NCBI RefSeq assembly: GCF_030317105.1
Contig: NZ_JASZYG010000005.1
Location: forward strand, 372,001-436,000
Source of the DNA: Variovorax brevis
GTDB taxonomy: Bacteria > Pseudomonadota > Gammaproteobacteria > Burkholderiales > Burkholderiaceae_C
Direction of reading: 5' to 3'
DNA length: 64,000 nucleotides
The notes under the pieces are model-generated. The model ran no database searches, was not told where the DNA came from, and was given only the letters and a program-made list of their open reading frames with translations. The first letter of the stretch is position 1. Every line of letters begins with the position of its first letter. This document shows positions 1 through 8,296 of the stretch, one piece after another. The position numbers and the translations under genes were made by a program.

Positions 1-425
1 CGCTTCACCTTGGCGGGCATGCCGGCCACGAGGCTTCGCGGCGGCACCTTCACGCCAGCGGACACGAAGGCGCAGGCAGCCACGATGGATTGCGCGCCGA
101 TCTCGGCCTCGTCCATGATGACCGCGTTCATGCCGACCAGCGCATCGCGGCGCACGATGCAGCTGTGCAGCACGGCGCCGTGGCCGATGTGGCCGTTCTC
201 TTCGACGACCGTGTCCTGGTCCGGAAAGCCGTGGACGACGCAGGTGTCCTGCACGTTGGCGCCTTCCTTCAGCACGATGCGGCCGAAGTCACCGCGCAGG
301 CTGGCGCAGGGGCCCACATAGCAGCCGGGGCCCACGATGACGTCGCCGATCAAGACGGCAGTGGGGTGAACATAGGCCGTGGGGTCGATGACCGGCACGA
401 CGCCTTCGATGGAATAGCAGGGCAC
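1..425 (-). CDS. paaY: PaaY-type hexapeptide-repeat protein (gamma-carbonic anhydrase fold), 3' end cut by the window
   Basis: The reading frame is open from a GTG at 425-423 to the left edge (at least 141 residues), so the C-terminus is missing. The protein starts with MPCYSIEGVVPVIDPTAYVH. It has left-handed beta-helix repeats such as VLIGDVIVGPGCYVGPCASL and the metal-ligand-like stretch GHIGHGAVLHSC. PaaY proteins are thioesterases that hydrolyse the dead-end ring-opened CoA ester formed when phenylacetate catabolism stalls. The start is supported by AAGGAG, seven bases upstream. It is divergent from paaG, so both may share the control region between them. A general gamma-carbonic-anhydrase relative is possible, but the paa context favours PaaY. 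Confidence 0.85.
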   Translation of the reverse strand, partial: MPCYSIEGVVPVIDPTAYVHPTAVLIGDVIVGPGCYVGPCASLRGDFGRIVLKEGANVQDTCVVHGFPDQDTVVEENGHIGHGAVLHSCIVRRDALVGMNAVIMDEAEIGAQSIVAACAFVSAGVKVPPRSLVAGMPAKVK

Positions 426-485
426 GTTGTGTCTCCTTGAATAGCACTTTGCAGACGACCAGGGTTTGCACTAGATCAAAACATC

Positions 486-531
486 TTGAACCTGTCGACG
501 ATCGAATCCTATAATCTACCGAACGGTCGGT
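486..531 (+). promoter_or_regulatory. Sigma-70 promoter of the paaG operon overlapping a PaaR-like inverted repeat
   Basis: TTGAAC (486-491) and TATAAT (510-515) are separated by 18 bases. Immediately downstream, ACCGAACGGTCGGT (518-531) is a 14-base palindrome with one mismatched pair. It would cover the transcription start, about 70-80 bases before paaG. TetR-type PaaR repressors of betaproteobacteria are known to use ACCGACCG-type palindromes in front of paa genes and are released by phenylacetyl-CoA. Assigning this site to PaaR is therefore an inference. Confidence 0.7.
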
Positions 532-599
532 CAATAGTGTTTTCAGGCACGGCCGGCATGCCAACGATCCCCCCACTCTCGCCCGGAGGAGACAACACG

Positions 600-1385
600 A
601 TGAGCACGGATTCCCTGATCCTGGTGACGGACGCAGGTGCCACCCGCACCCTGACGCTGAACCGCCCGGCCGCCATGAACAGCTTCACGACGGCCATGCA
701 TGCGCAGTTGCTGGCAGCCCTGAATGACGCGGCGCAAAGCGAATCCGTTCGCTGCGTGGTCATCACCGGCGCCGGCCGCGGCTTTTGCGCCGGGCAGGAC
801 TTGGGCGACCCGGAGGCCGCGCCCGGCAAGGACTTGGGCAAGCTCATCGAGGCGCACTATTTACCGCTGGTCGAGCGCATCCGCTCCATGCCCGTTCCGG
901 TGATCGCGGCCGTCAATGGCGTTGCGGCAGGGGCCGGCGCCAACCTCGCGTTCTGCTGCGACTTCGTGCTGGCCACGCGTTCGGCCAGCTTCATCCAGGC
1001 GTTTTCGAAGATCGGTCTTGTGCCCGACACCGGTGGCACCTGGCTGCTGCCGCGCCTGGTCGGCAGCGCCCGCGCCCTGGGCATCGCCATGTTGGGCGAC
1101 AAGATCCCCGCCGCGGACGCAGCGCAAATGGGAATGATCTGGCAATGCGTGGAAGACGGCGCACTGCCCGATGCCACCGCCGCACTGGCCACACGCCTGT
1201 GCGCCATGCCCACGCGCGCGCTGGCCGTCATCCGCGACGCGTTCGCCGCTGCGCAGGACATGGACCTCGTCGGCGCCCTGAAAAACGAAGCGCGCCTCCA
1301 AACCGGACTCGGCGCCGCCCATGACTACCTCGAAGGCGTGGAGGCGTTCCGCGCCAAGCGCGCCCCCAACTTCACGGACCGCTGA
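600..1385 (+). CDS. paaG: 2-(1,2-epoxy-1,2-dihydrophenyl)acetyl-CoA isomerase
   Basis: A 261-residue crotonase-fold enzyme. It shares with known PaaG the stretches TLNRPAAMNSF, ITGAGRGFCAGQDL, AAVNGVAAGAGANLAF and FSKIGLVPDTGGTWLLPR. PaaG turns the ring epoxide made by PaaABCE into the oxepin-CoA that PaaZ opens. The ATG at 600 follows GGAGGA. The frame is open further upstream, but that extension runs through the promoter and operator and is not believed. The length matches the usual 262 residues. paaI follows after six bases. PaaF is the other possibility, but the QDL and PDTGGTW motifs favour PaaG. Confidence 0.9.
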   Translation: MSTDSLILVTDAGATRTLTLNRPAAMNSFTTAMHAQLLAALNDAAQSESVRCVVITGAGRGFCAGQDLGDPEAAPGKDLGKLIEAHYLPLVERIRSMPVPVIAAVNGVAAGAGANLAFCCDFVLATRSASFIQAFSKIGLVPDTGGTWLLPRLVGSARALGIAMLGDKIPAADAAQMGMIWQCVEDGALPDATAALATRLCAMPTRALAVIRDAFAAAQDMDLVGALKNEARLQTGLGAAHDYLEGVEAFRAKRAPNFTDR

Positions 1386-1391
1386 TATCCA

Positions 1392-1832
1392 ATGAGCCAA
1401 CCCACCCCCCAGCAAACCGCGGAACTCGTGCGCGACGGCATGCTGCAAAACGACCGCGCCACGCGCGCCCTCGGCATGCAGGTCGTCGACGTGTCCCCCG
1501 GCTGCGCCACGGTGACCATGCGCGTGCGCGAAGACATGCTCAACGGCCACGACACCTGTCATGGCGGCCTGATTTCCACGCTGGCTGACTCGGCCTTCGC
1601 CTTTGCGTGCAACTCGTACAACGAGCTGACCGTGGCGTCTGCCTTCTCCGTCGACTTCGTGGCGCCCGCGCGGCTGGACGACCTGCTCAGCGCTCATGCG
1701 CATGAAGTGTCGAAGGCCGGCCGCACCGGCGTCTACGACGCTGAAGTCACCAACCAGCGCGGAGAGCGCATCGCCGTCTTCCGCGGCCGTTCCTACACCA
1801 TGAAAGGCAAGCCGGCCGTCACGCCGCGCTGA
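1392..1832 (+). CDS. paaI: Phenylacetyl-CoA thioesterase, hotdog fold
   Basis: A 146-residue hotdog-fold protein with the PaaI signature HDTCHGGLISTLADSAFAFA and the later segment FRGRSYTMKG. PaaI hydrolyses phenylacetyl-CoA and hydroxylated derivatives, protecting the cell from CoA depletion if the pathway backs up. It lies six bases after paaG and 31 bases before paaK and is clearly cotranscribed. Its length is typical for the family. Confidence 0.9.
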   Translation: MSQPTPQQTAELVRDGMLQNDRATRALGMQVVDVSPGCATVTMRVREDMLNGHDTCHGGLISTLADSAFAFACNSYNELTVASAFSVDFVAPARLDDLLSAHAHEVSKAGRTGVYDAEVTNQRGERIAVFRGRSYTMKGKPAVTPR

Positions 1833-1863
1833 GCCGTCGCAAAAGTTCAAGGAGTCCACCCAC

Positions 1864-3177
1864 ATGACCGTCAAGACCAGCGCACCCGCCGACCTCTCGC
1901 CCATCGAAAAAGCCAGCCGCGACGAAATCGCCAACTTGCAACTGTTGCGCCTCCAGTCCACGCTGCAGCGCGCCTACGACAACGTGCCGCACTACCGCAA
2001 GGCCTTCGACGCCAAGGGCGTGAAGCCGGGTGATCTGAAGGAACTGGGCGACCTCGCGAAGTTTCCCTTCACCGTGAAGTCGGACCTGCGCGACAACTAT
2101 CCTTTCGGGCTTTTTGCCGTGCCGCGCGAGAAGGTGGCCCGCATCCACGCGTCCTCCGGCACGACCGGCAAGCCCACGGTGGTCGGCTACACCAAGAATG
2201 ACATCGACACCTGGGCCGACCTCGTGGCCCGCTCGATCCGCGCCGCGGGCGGACGGCCCGGCGACATGGTGCACGTGGCCTATGGCTACGGCCTGTTCAC
2301 CGGCGGCCTCGGCGCGCACTATGGCGCAGAGCGCGCCGGATGCACCGTGGTGCCCATGTCGGGCGGACAGACCGAGAAGCAGGTGCAGCTCATCAACGAC
2401 TTCAAGCCGGACATCATCATGGTCACACCCAGCTACATGCAGGTGATCATCGAGGAGTTCGTGCGCCAGGGGCTGGATCCGCAGAAGAGCTCGCTCAAGG
2501 TCGGCATCTTCGGAGCCGAGCCGTGGACGCAGGCCATGCGCCAGGACATCGAGCACAAGGCCGGCATCGACGCCGTCGACATCTACGGCCTGTCGGAAGT
2601 GATGGGCCCGGGCGTGGCCAGCGAATGCGTTGAAAGCAAGGACGGCCCGGTGATCTGGGAAGACCATTTCTACCCCGAGATCATCAACCCCGAAACGGGC
2701 GAACTGGTGGCCGATGGGGAAGAGGGCGAACTGGTGTTCACCTCGCTCACCAAGGAAGCGATGCCCATCATCCGCTACCGCACGCGCGACCTCACGCGCC
2801 TGTTGCCGCCGACCTCGCGCTCCTTCCGCCGCATGGGCAAGATCGTGGGCCGCAGCGACGACATGCTCATCATCCGCGGCGTCAACGTCTTTCCGACGCA
2901 GGTCGAGGAGATCGTGCTCGCGCATGAAAAGCTCAACGGCCTCTACCAGTTGCACATCAGCCGCGACGGCCTGCTGGACATGGTCGAAGTGCATTGCGAA
3001 CTGCGCCCCGGCCTCTCGGTCAGCGATGGCGACCGCGTCGAGGTGGCGCATTGGGTGCAGCACCGCATCAAGACGCTGGTGGGCATTTCCACGGCCGTGC
3101 GCGTGTTCGACCCCGAAAAGATCGAACGCACGCTGACCGGCAAGGCGCGCCGCGTCTACGACAACCGCCCCCGCTGA
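1864..3177 (+). CDS. paaK: Phenylacetate-CoA ligase
   Basis: A 437-residue adenylate-forming enzyme that activates phenylacetate to phenylacetyl-CoA, the first committed step. The P-loop-like ASSGTTGKPTVVGYTK lies near residues 96-111. YGLSEVMGPGV is the family's substrate/ATP region, and MLIIRGVNVFPTQVEE marks the C-terminal hinge domain. An AAGGAG sits 10 bases before the ATG. The length is the usual one for PaaK (about 437). It is placed upstream of the epoxidase genes rather than at the end of the operon as in Escherichia coli. Confidence 0.95.
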   Translation: MTVKTSAPADLSPIEKASRDEIANLQLLRLQSTLQRAYDNVPHYRKAFDAKGVKPGDLKELGDLAKFPFTVKSDLRDNYPFGLFAVPREKVARIHASSGTTGKPTVVGYTKNDIDTWADLVARSIRAAGGRPGDMVHVAYGYGLFTGGLGAHYGAERAGCTVVPMSGGQTEKQVQLINDFKPDIIMVTPSYMQVIIEEFVRQGLDPQKSSLKVGIFGAEPWTQAMRQDIEHKAGIDAVDIYGLSEVMGPGVASECVESKDGPVIWEDHFYPEIINPETGELVADGEEGELVFTSLTKEAMPIIRYRTRDLTRLLPPTSRSFRRMGKIVGRSDDMLIIRGVNVFPTQVEEIVLAHEKLNGLYQLHISRDGLLDMVEVHCELRPGLSVSDGDRVEVAHWVQHRIKTLVGISTAVRVFDPEKIERTLTGKARRVYDNRPR

Positions 3178-3200
3178 ACCGAACACAGGAGAACACGACC

Positions 3201-4211
3201 ATGTACACGCAAGCGATGGACACCATGGGCAAGGAAGCCGGCGACGGCAAGAAGGCCGTTCGCTCCGCCGAGGAGATGCAGCTCGAAGAGCGCTTCGACG
3301 CGCACATCGACGCCGGCGACTTCATCGAGGCCAAGGACTGGATGCCCGAGCACTACCGCAAGACGCTGGTGCGCCAGATCAGCCAGCACGCGCATTCGGA
3401 AATCGTCGGCATGCTGCCCGAAGGCAACTGGATCACGCGTGCACCGACCCTGAAGCGCAAGGCCATCCTGCTGGCCAAGGTGCAGGACGAAGGCGGCCAC
3501 GGCCTCTACCTCTACGCCGCTGCTGAAACACTCGGCACCTCGCGCGACCAGATGTTCGACGCGCTGCATTCGGGCAAGGCCAAGTACAGCTCCATCTTCA
3601 ACTACCCGACGCTGACCTGGGCCGACATCGGCACCATCGGCTGGCTGGTGGATGGCGCGGCGATCATGAACCAGGTGCCGATCTGCCGGTGCTCCTATGC
3701 GCCGTATGCGCGGGCCATGATCCGCATCTGCCGCGAAGAGAGCTTTCATCAGCGCCAAGGCTACGAAGCGCTGCTCACCATGATGACCAAGGGCACCGAG
3801 GCGCAGAAGGCGATGGTGCAGGACGCGGTCAATCGCTGGTGGTGGCCGTCGATCATGATGTTCGGCCCGCCGGACGACCAGTCGCCCAACAGCGCGCAAT
3901 CGATGCGCTGGGGCATCAAGCGCTTCAGCAACGACGACCTGCGCCAGAAGTTCATCGACGCCGCAGTGGAGCAGGCGCGCATCCTCGGCGTGACCTTGCC
4001 CGACCCCGATCTGAAGTGGAACGAAGAGCGCCAGGCGCACGACTACGGCGCGATCGACTGGAGCGAATTCTGGCGCGTCATCGGTGGTGACGGACCTTGC
4101 AACACCGAACGCCTGGGCGCCCGCGTCAAGGCATGGGAAGACGGCGAATGGGTGCGCGAAGCCGCACTCGAACACGCCCGCAAGCAAACAAATTTGAAGG
4201 AAGCAGCATGA
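3201..4211 (+). CDS. paaA: Phenylacetyl-CoA epoxidase, catalytic subunit A
   Basis: A 336-residue ferritin-like diiron subunit. The two ExxH iron-ligand motifs are visible as KVQDEGGHGLYLY and ICREESFHQRQGYEAL. PaaA carries the active site of the PaaABCE multicomponent oxygenase, which epoxidises the aromatic ring of phenylacetyl-CoA with O2. The ATG at 3201 follows CAGGAGAACACGACC. The frame continues upstream, overlapping paaK, but only this start has a ribosome site and gives the family length. It overlaps paaB by four bases (ATGA). Confidence 0.96.
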   Translation: MYTQAMDTMGKEAGDGKKAVRSAEEMQLEERFDAHIDAGDFIEAKDWMPEHYRKTLVRQISQHAHSEIVGMLPEGNWITRAPTLKRKAILLAKVQDEGGHGLYLYAAAETLGTSRDQMFDALHSGKAKYSSIFNYPTLTWADIGTIGWLVDGAAIMNQVPICRCSYAPYARAMIRICREESFHQRQGYEALLTMMTKGTEAQKAMVQDAVNRWWWPSIMMFGPPDDQSPNSAQSMRWGIKRFSNDDLRQKFIDAAVEQARILGVTLPDPDLKWNEERQAHDYGAIDWSEFWRVIGGDGPCNTERLGARVKAWEDGEWVREAALEHARKQTNLKEAA

Positions 4212-4498
4212 GCACGCAAAACGAATGGCCCCTGTGGGAAGTGTTTGTCCGCAGCAAGGCGGGCCTGGACCACAAGCATTGCGGCAGCCTGCACGCCGCC
4301 GATCCGAAGATGGCCATCCAGATGGCACGCGACGTGTACACGCGCCGCCAGGAAGGCAGCAGCGTGTGGGTGGTGCGCTCCGACCAGATCGTGGCGAGCG
4401 ACCCGGGCGACAAGGACATGTACTTCGATCCGTCCGAAGACAAGGTGTACCGCCATCCGACTTTCTACGAGCTGCCCAAGGCCGTGGACCACATGTGA
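4208..4498 (+). CDS. paaB: Phenylacetyl-CoA epoxidase subunit B
   Basis: A 96-residue small subunit starting MSTQNEWPLWEVFVRSKAGL, followed by HKHCGSLHAADPKMAIQMAR, both typical PaaB features. It is part of the epoxidase complex and probably helps couple reductase and oxygenase, although its exact role is less clear than that of A, C or E. The start ATG overlaps the paaA stop codon, a sign of translational coupling. Confidence 0.95.
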   Translation: MSTQNEWPLWEVFVRSKAGLDHKHCGSLHAADPKMAIQMARDVYTRRQEGSSVWVVRSDQIVASDPGDKDMYFDPSEDKVYRHPTFYELPKAVDHM

Positions 4499-4505
4499 GC
4501 ACGCC

Positions 4506-5282
4506 ATGTCCGCAGCATCCATCGAACTCCAACTGAACCCGCAAGCGCAGTACCTGCTGCGCGTCGGCGATACCTGCCTCATCCTGGCGCAGCGCCTGGG
4601 CGAGTGGTGCGGCCATGCGCCCATTCTTGAAGAAGACATCGCGATGTCGAACATCGCGCTCGACCTGATCGGCCAGGCGCGTGCCCTGCTGACGCGCGCC
4701 GGTGAAATCGAAGGGCGGCAACACGACGAAGACCAACTCGCCTTCCTGCGCAACGAGCGCGACTACTTCAACCTCACGATGGTCGAGCTGCCGCGCGGCG
4801 ACTTCGCTTTCAGCGTGCTGCGCAACACCATGGTCTCGACCTGGCTCAAGCTGTTGTGGGAGCGACTGGGCCAGTCCAGCGACCATGAAGTGCGCGCCAT
4901 CGCCGGCAAGGCGCTGAAGGAAGCGCGCTATCACCAGCAGCATTCGGGCGACTGGGTCGTGCGTTTGGGTGATGGCACCGACGAATCGCGCCAGCGCATG
5001 GAAGCCGCGCTCGCCCAGCTGTGGCGCTATGCGTCCGAGCTGTTCGACACCGACCCCATCGACGAGCAAGCCAGCGCGGAAGGCATCGGTCCGCTGTGGT
5101 CTGAATTGCAGGCGCCGTGGAAGGCCGAGATGGAATTGATCCTCGGTGAAGCGGGCCTCGCCGTGCCGGCGGATTCCGCTTTCCGCAGCGACGGCAAGCG
5201 CGGTCGTCACAGCGAGCACATGGGATTCATCCTGGCGGACATGCAATATTTGCAACGCAGCTTCCCCGGAGGCGTGTGGTGA
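4506..5282 (+). CDS. paaC: Phenylacetyl-CoA epoxidase, structural subunit C
   Basis: A 258-residue ferritin-like subunit. It contains RVGDTCLILAQRLGEWCGHA near the N-terminus and KEARYHQQHSGDWVVRLGDG, both standard for PaaC, which pairs with PaaA as the non-catalytic partner. The ATG at 4506 begins seven bases after the paaB stop. The frame is open further upstream inside paaB, but that would not be family-like sequence. The stop overlaps the paaD start by one base (TGATG). Confidence 0.95.
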   Translation: MSAASIELQLNPQAQYLLRVGDTCLILAQRLGEWCGHAPILEEDIAMSNIALDLIGQARALLTRAGEIEGRQHDEDQLAFLRNERDYFNLTMVELPRGDFAFSVLRNTMVSTWLKLLWERLGQSSDHEVRAIAGKALKEARYHQQHSGDWVVRLGDGTDESRQRMEAALAQLWRYASELFDTDPIDEQASAEGIGPLWSELQAPWKAEMELILGEAGLAVPADSAFRSDGKRGRHSEHMGFILADMQYLQRSFPGGVW

Positions 5283-5812
5283 TGGTAGCGGTGGCGGACG
5301 TGGCCACGAGCACGCGTGCCCTCGCGGCTTGGGACGTGCTTGCCACGGTGCTCGACCCCGAAGTGCCGGCCGTGTCGGTGCGTGACCTGGGCATCGTGCG
5401 CGACGTGATCGAGCATGACGATGGCCTGGAGATCGTGCTCACGCCCACCTATTCGGGCTGTCCTGCGACCGAGGTGATCGAGCACGACGTGCTGGCCGCC
5501 ATCGACGCAGCGGGCCTCGGGCCGGCTCGCGTGAGCCTGCGCCGCGCACCCGCGTGGACGACGGACTGGATCAGCGAAGAGGGGAAGCGGAAGCTGAGCG
5601 CGTACGGCATTGCGCCGCCCGGCCCGGCGTCGTCGAACGAAGCCGTTCCGATCCGTTTCTTCGGCCGCCGCATCGACGCACAAAAGCTGGCCTGCCCGCG
5701 CTGCGGCAGCTTTCACACCGAGCGACTCGCGGCTTTCGGTTCCACCGCGTGCAAGGCGATCTATCGCTGCCTCACGTGCAAAGAGCCTTTCGAACATTTC
5801 AAACCCATCTGA
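5282..5812 (+). CDS. paaD: Phenylacetate degradation protein PaaD, MIP18-like Fe-S assembly factor
   Basis: A 176-residue protein with an N-terminal MIP18/DUF59 domain (VLDPEVPAVSVRDLGIVRDV, then TPTYSGCPATEVIEHDV). Its C-terminal zinc-ribbon-like pattern includes CPRCGSFHTE and YRCLTCKEPF. PaaD is needed for active epoxidase and is thought to help mature the iron-sulfur cluster of PaaE. The ATG overlapping the paaC stop was chosen; in-frame GTGs at 5276 and 5279 are possible alternatives. It lies nine bases before paaE. Confidence 0.93.
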   Translation: MVAVADVATSTRALAAWDVLATVLDPEVPAVSVRDLGIVRDVIEHDDGLEIVLTPTYSGCPATEVIEHDVLAAIDAAGLGPARVSLRRAPAWTTDWISEEGKRKLSAYGIAPPGPASSNEAVPIRFFGRRIDAQKLACPRCGSFHTERLAAFGSTACKAIYRCLTCKEPFEHFKPI

Positions 5813-5821
5813 TCGCCTGCC

Positions 5822-6907
5822 ATGAGCGTCATGTTCCACCCACTGCAAGTGAAGTCGATCGAGCCCGACACGCAGGAAGCGGTTGTCGTCACTTTCGACG
5901 TACCGCCCAATCTGCGCGAAGTGTTCGGCTTCACACAAGGCCAATACCTCACGCTGCGCACCGACATCGACGGGCAGGACCTGCGCCGTTCGTATTCGAT
6001 TTGCGCCGGCGTCGACGATGGCGAGTTGCGCGTCGGCGTGCGCAAGGTGCGCGGCGGCGTGTTTTCCAACTGGATCAACACGCACCTGCAACCCGGCCAC
6101 ACCGTGAGCGTGATGGCGCCGCAAGGCCGCTTCTTCGTGCCGCTCGATTCCACGTCGAAGCGCCACCACGTCGGCATCGCCGGCGGCAGCGGCATCACGC
6201 CCATTCTGTCGATCATGAAGACGGTGCTGGCGCGCGAACCCATGAGCCGCTTCACGCTCATCTATGGCAACCGTCTCTTGCAGTCGACGATGTTCAAGGA
6301 AGAGATCGAAGACCTCAAGAACCGCTACATGACGCGGCTGGTTTTGCAGCACGTGTTCTCGGACGAGCACACCGATTCGCCGCTCAACCACGGCGTGATG
6401 AACCGCGAGAAGATCGGCGAGTTCCTCAAGAGCGTCGTGCCTGCTGCGGGTATCGACCACGTGTACGTCTGCGGTCCGTTCCAGATGAACGACGAGGCCG
6501 AGGCGGCGCTGCTCGAAGCGGGTGTGCCCGAAGAGCGCATTCACATTGAACGCTTCGGCGTGGCATTGCCGGCCACCGGTCCCGTGGGCGCGGTCGTGCA
6601 CGAGGCCAAGCCGGGCGACGCGGAAACAGCGCGCATCGTGATCATTCGCGACGGCCTGCAGCGCGAGATCTCGTTCACCAAGAACCAGCCCAGCATCCTC
6701 GACGCCGCATCGGCTTCGGGGCTCGAAGTGCCGTATTCCTGCACCTCCGGTGTGTGCGGCACCTGCCGCGCCAAGCTCATCGAAGGCGAAGTGCGCATGG
6801 AGCGCAACTTCGCGCTCGACAAGAAGGAAGTGGCCAATGGTTTCGTGCTGACCTGCCAGGCGCATCCATTGACCGAGCGCGTGGTGCTCTCATTCGACGA
6901 ACGCTGA
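5822..6907 (+). CDS. paaE: Phenylacetyl-CoA epoxidase, reductase subunit E
   Basis: A 361-residue ferredoxin-NAD(P)H reductase. The FAD-binding RRSYSICAG lies near residues 55-63 and the nucleotide-binding GIAGGSGITP near 118-127. A C-terminal plant-type 2Fe-2S domain has cysteines at 307, 312, 315 and 345 (CTSGVCGTC and LTCQAHP). It passes electrons from NADPH to the PaaAC oxygenase. It ends the core catabolic block; the next gene starts about 110 bases later. Confidence 0.96.
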   Translation: MSVMFHPLQVKSIEPDTQEAVVVTFDVPPNLREVFGFTQGQYLTLRTDIDGQDLRRSYSICAGVDDGELRVGVRKVRGGVFSNWINTHLQPGHTVSVMAPQGRFFVPLDSTSKRHHVGIAGGSGITPILSIMKTVLAREPMSRFTLIYGNRLLQSTMFKEEIEDLKNRYMTRLVLQHVFSDEHTDSPLNHGVMNREKIGEFLKSVVPAAGIDHVYVCGPFQMNDEAEAALLEAGVPEERIHIERFGVALPATGPVGAVVHEAKPGDAETARIVIIRDGLQREISFTKNQPSILDAASASGLEVPYSCTSGVCGTCRAKLIEGEVRMERNFALDKKEVANGFVLTCQAHPLTERVVLSFDER

Positions 6908-7016
6908 TGTGACTCGCAGCGGGTACATCCCGATGACGGCCTGACCCCGAAAGCCGTCCACTACGGTTGGCGCATTTGCCTATCCCGTCACTTGATTTTT
7001 ACTCGGAGACTTTCTC

Positions 7017-8162
7017 ATGAAATCGTTCAAACCGCTGTTGCTGGCAGGTCTGCTTGGCGTTGCGCTCGCCGCGCATGCCGACATCAATGTGGGCGTCACG
7101 CTGTCGGCCACCGGCCCGGCGGCATCGCTCGGCATTCCGGAAAAGAACACCATCGCCCTGATGCCCAAGACCATCGGCGGGCAAAAGATCAACTACATCG
7201 TGCTCGACGACGCGTCTGACACCACGGCAGCCGTGGCCAACACGCGCAAGCTGATCGCTGAAAGCAAGGTCGACGTGGTGATCGGTTCCACCGTCACGCC
7301 GGCTTCGCTGGCGATGATCGACGTCATCTCCGAGGCCAAGACGCCGATGATCTCGATGGCCGCTTCGGCACGCATCGTCGAGCCCATGGACGACAAGCGC
7401 AAGTGGGTCTTCAAGACGCCGCAGAACGACATCATGATGTCGCTGGCCATTGCCGAGCACATGCAGCGCACGGGCGTCAAGACGGTTGGCTTCATCGGCT
7501 TTTCCGATGCGTATGGCGAAGGCTGGTTCCAGGAGTTCGGCAAGGCCGCCGGCCTCAAGGGCCTGACCATCGTCGCGAACGAGCGCTTCAGCCGCAGCGA
7601 CACCTCGGTCACTGGCCAGACGCTCAAGATACTGGCCGCCAAGCCCGACGCGGTGCTGGTCGCCGGCTCGGGCACGCCCGCCGCGCTGCCGCAAAAAACT
7701 CTCAAGGAACGCGGCTACGCCGGCAAGATGTACCAGACCCACGGCGTGGCCAACGCGGACTTCCTGCGCGTGGGCGGCAAGGACGTCGAAGGCACCTTCC
7801 TGCCTGCCGGCCCGGTGCTGGTGGCAGACCAGCTGCCGCCCAACAACCCGGTGCGCAAGAGTGCGCTCGCCTATGTGGCGACCTACACCGAGGCCAACGG
7901 CAAGGGCAGCGTCTCGACCTTCGGCGCCCACGCCTGGGATGCCGGCCTGCTCATGGCGACTGCCGTGCCTGTGGCTTTGAAGAAGGCGCAACCCGGCACG
8001 CCGGAGTTCCGCGCCGCCCTGCGTGACGCGCTGGAGCAGATCCGCGAAATGCCCGGCGCGCACGGCATCTTCACGATGTCGCCCACCGACCACCTCGGCC
8101 TGGACCAGCGCGCCCGCGTGATGGTGAAGATCGAGAATGGTGGCTGGAAGTACCAGCCCTGA
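7017..8162 (+). CDS. ABC transporter periplasmic binding protein, branched-chain amino acid type, probably for phenylacetate or a related aromatic acid
   Basis: A 381-residue protein with a Sec signal peptide (MKSFKPLLLAGLLGVALAAHA) and a Leu/Ile/Val-binding fold: NVGVTLSATGPAASLGIPEK, DDASDTTAAVANTRKL and TVGFIGFSDAYGEGWFQ. The fold captures small solutes for the downstream membrane complex. An aromatic substrate is inferred from the position between paaE and paaZ. A GGAG ribosome site precedes the ATG. A long imperfect palindrome follows the stop, which may favour expression of this gene over the permease genes. Confidence 0.85.
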   Translation: MKSFKPLLLAGLLGVALAAHADINVGVTLSATGPAASLGIPEKNTIALMPKTIGGQKINYIVLDDASDTTAAVANTRKLIAESKVDVVIGSTVTPASLAMIDVISEAKTPMISMAASARIVEPMDDKRKWVFKTPQNDIMMSLAIAEHMQRTGVKTVGFIGFSDAYGEGWFQEFGKAAGLKGLTIVANERFSRSDTSVTGQTLKILAAKPDAVLVAGSGTPAALPQKTLKERGYAGKMYQTHGVANADFLRVGGKDVEGTFLPAGPVLVADQLPPNNPVRKSALAYVATYTEANGKGSVSTFGAHAWDAGLLMATAVPVALKKAQPGTPEFRAALRDALEQIREMPGAHGIFTMSPTDHLGLDQRARVMVKIENGGWKYQP

Positions 8163-8284
8163 GAGGATGGAAATCTTTCTACTGCGCCCACCGATCCCGG
8201 GCCTGCGGTGCTCGCCGTACGTGAGTACGGCTCCACTCCTCGACCCGGGCTCGGCGCGCTCGCCACGAAATCTTCCCACCCTCT
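8162..8284 (+). repeat. Imperfect palindrome of about 123 bases between binding-protein and permease genes
   Basis: The centre is GCCGTAC-GTGA-GTACGGC (8214-8231), a perfect 7-bp stem with a 4-base loop. CCCGGG occurs symmetrically 24 bases either side (8196-8201 and 8244-8249). The outer arms, AGAGGATGG at 8162 and CCACCCTCT at 8276, are nearly complementary. The element fills most of the gap. It could be an mRNA-stabilising hairpin, an attenuator or a copy of a dispersed REP-like repeat; the sequence alone cannot decide. Confidence 0.7.
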
Positions 8285-8296
8285 AAGGTCTCAACC

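Noticed and set aside
486..599. Longer version of PaaG starting near 486
   Set aside because: The added residues run through the promoter and operator; the ATG at 600 has a good ribosome site and gives the family length.
3156..5255. Long minus-strand open frame opposite paaABC (699 codons)
   Set aside because: It is a shadow of GC-rich paa genes; the product is repetitive in His, Arg, Ala and Val and matches no family. The plus-strand products match PaaA-PaaC fully.
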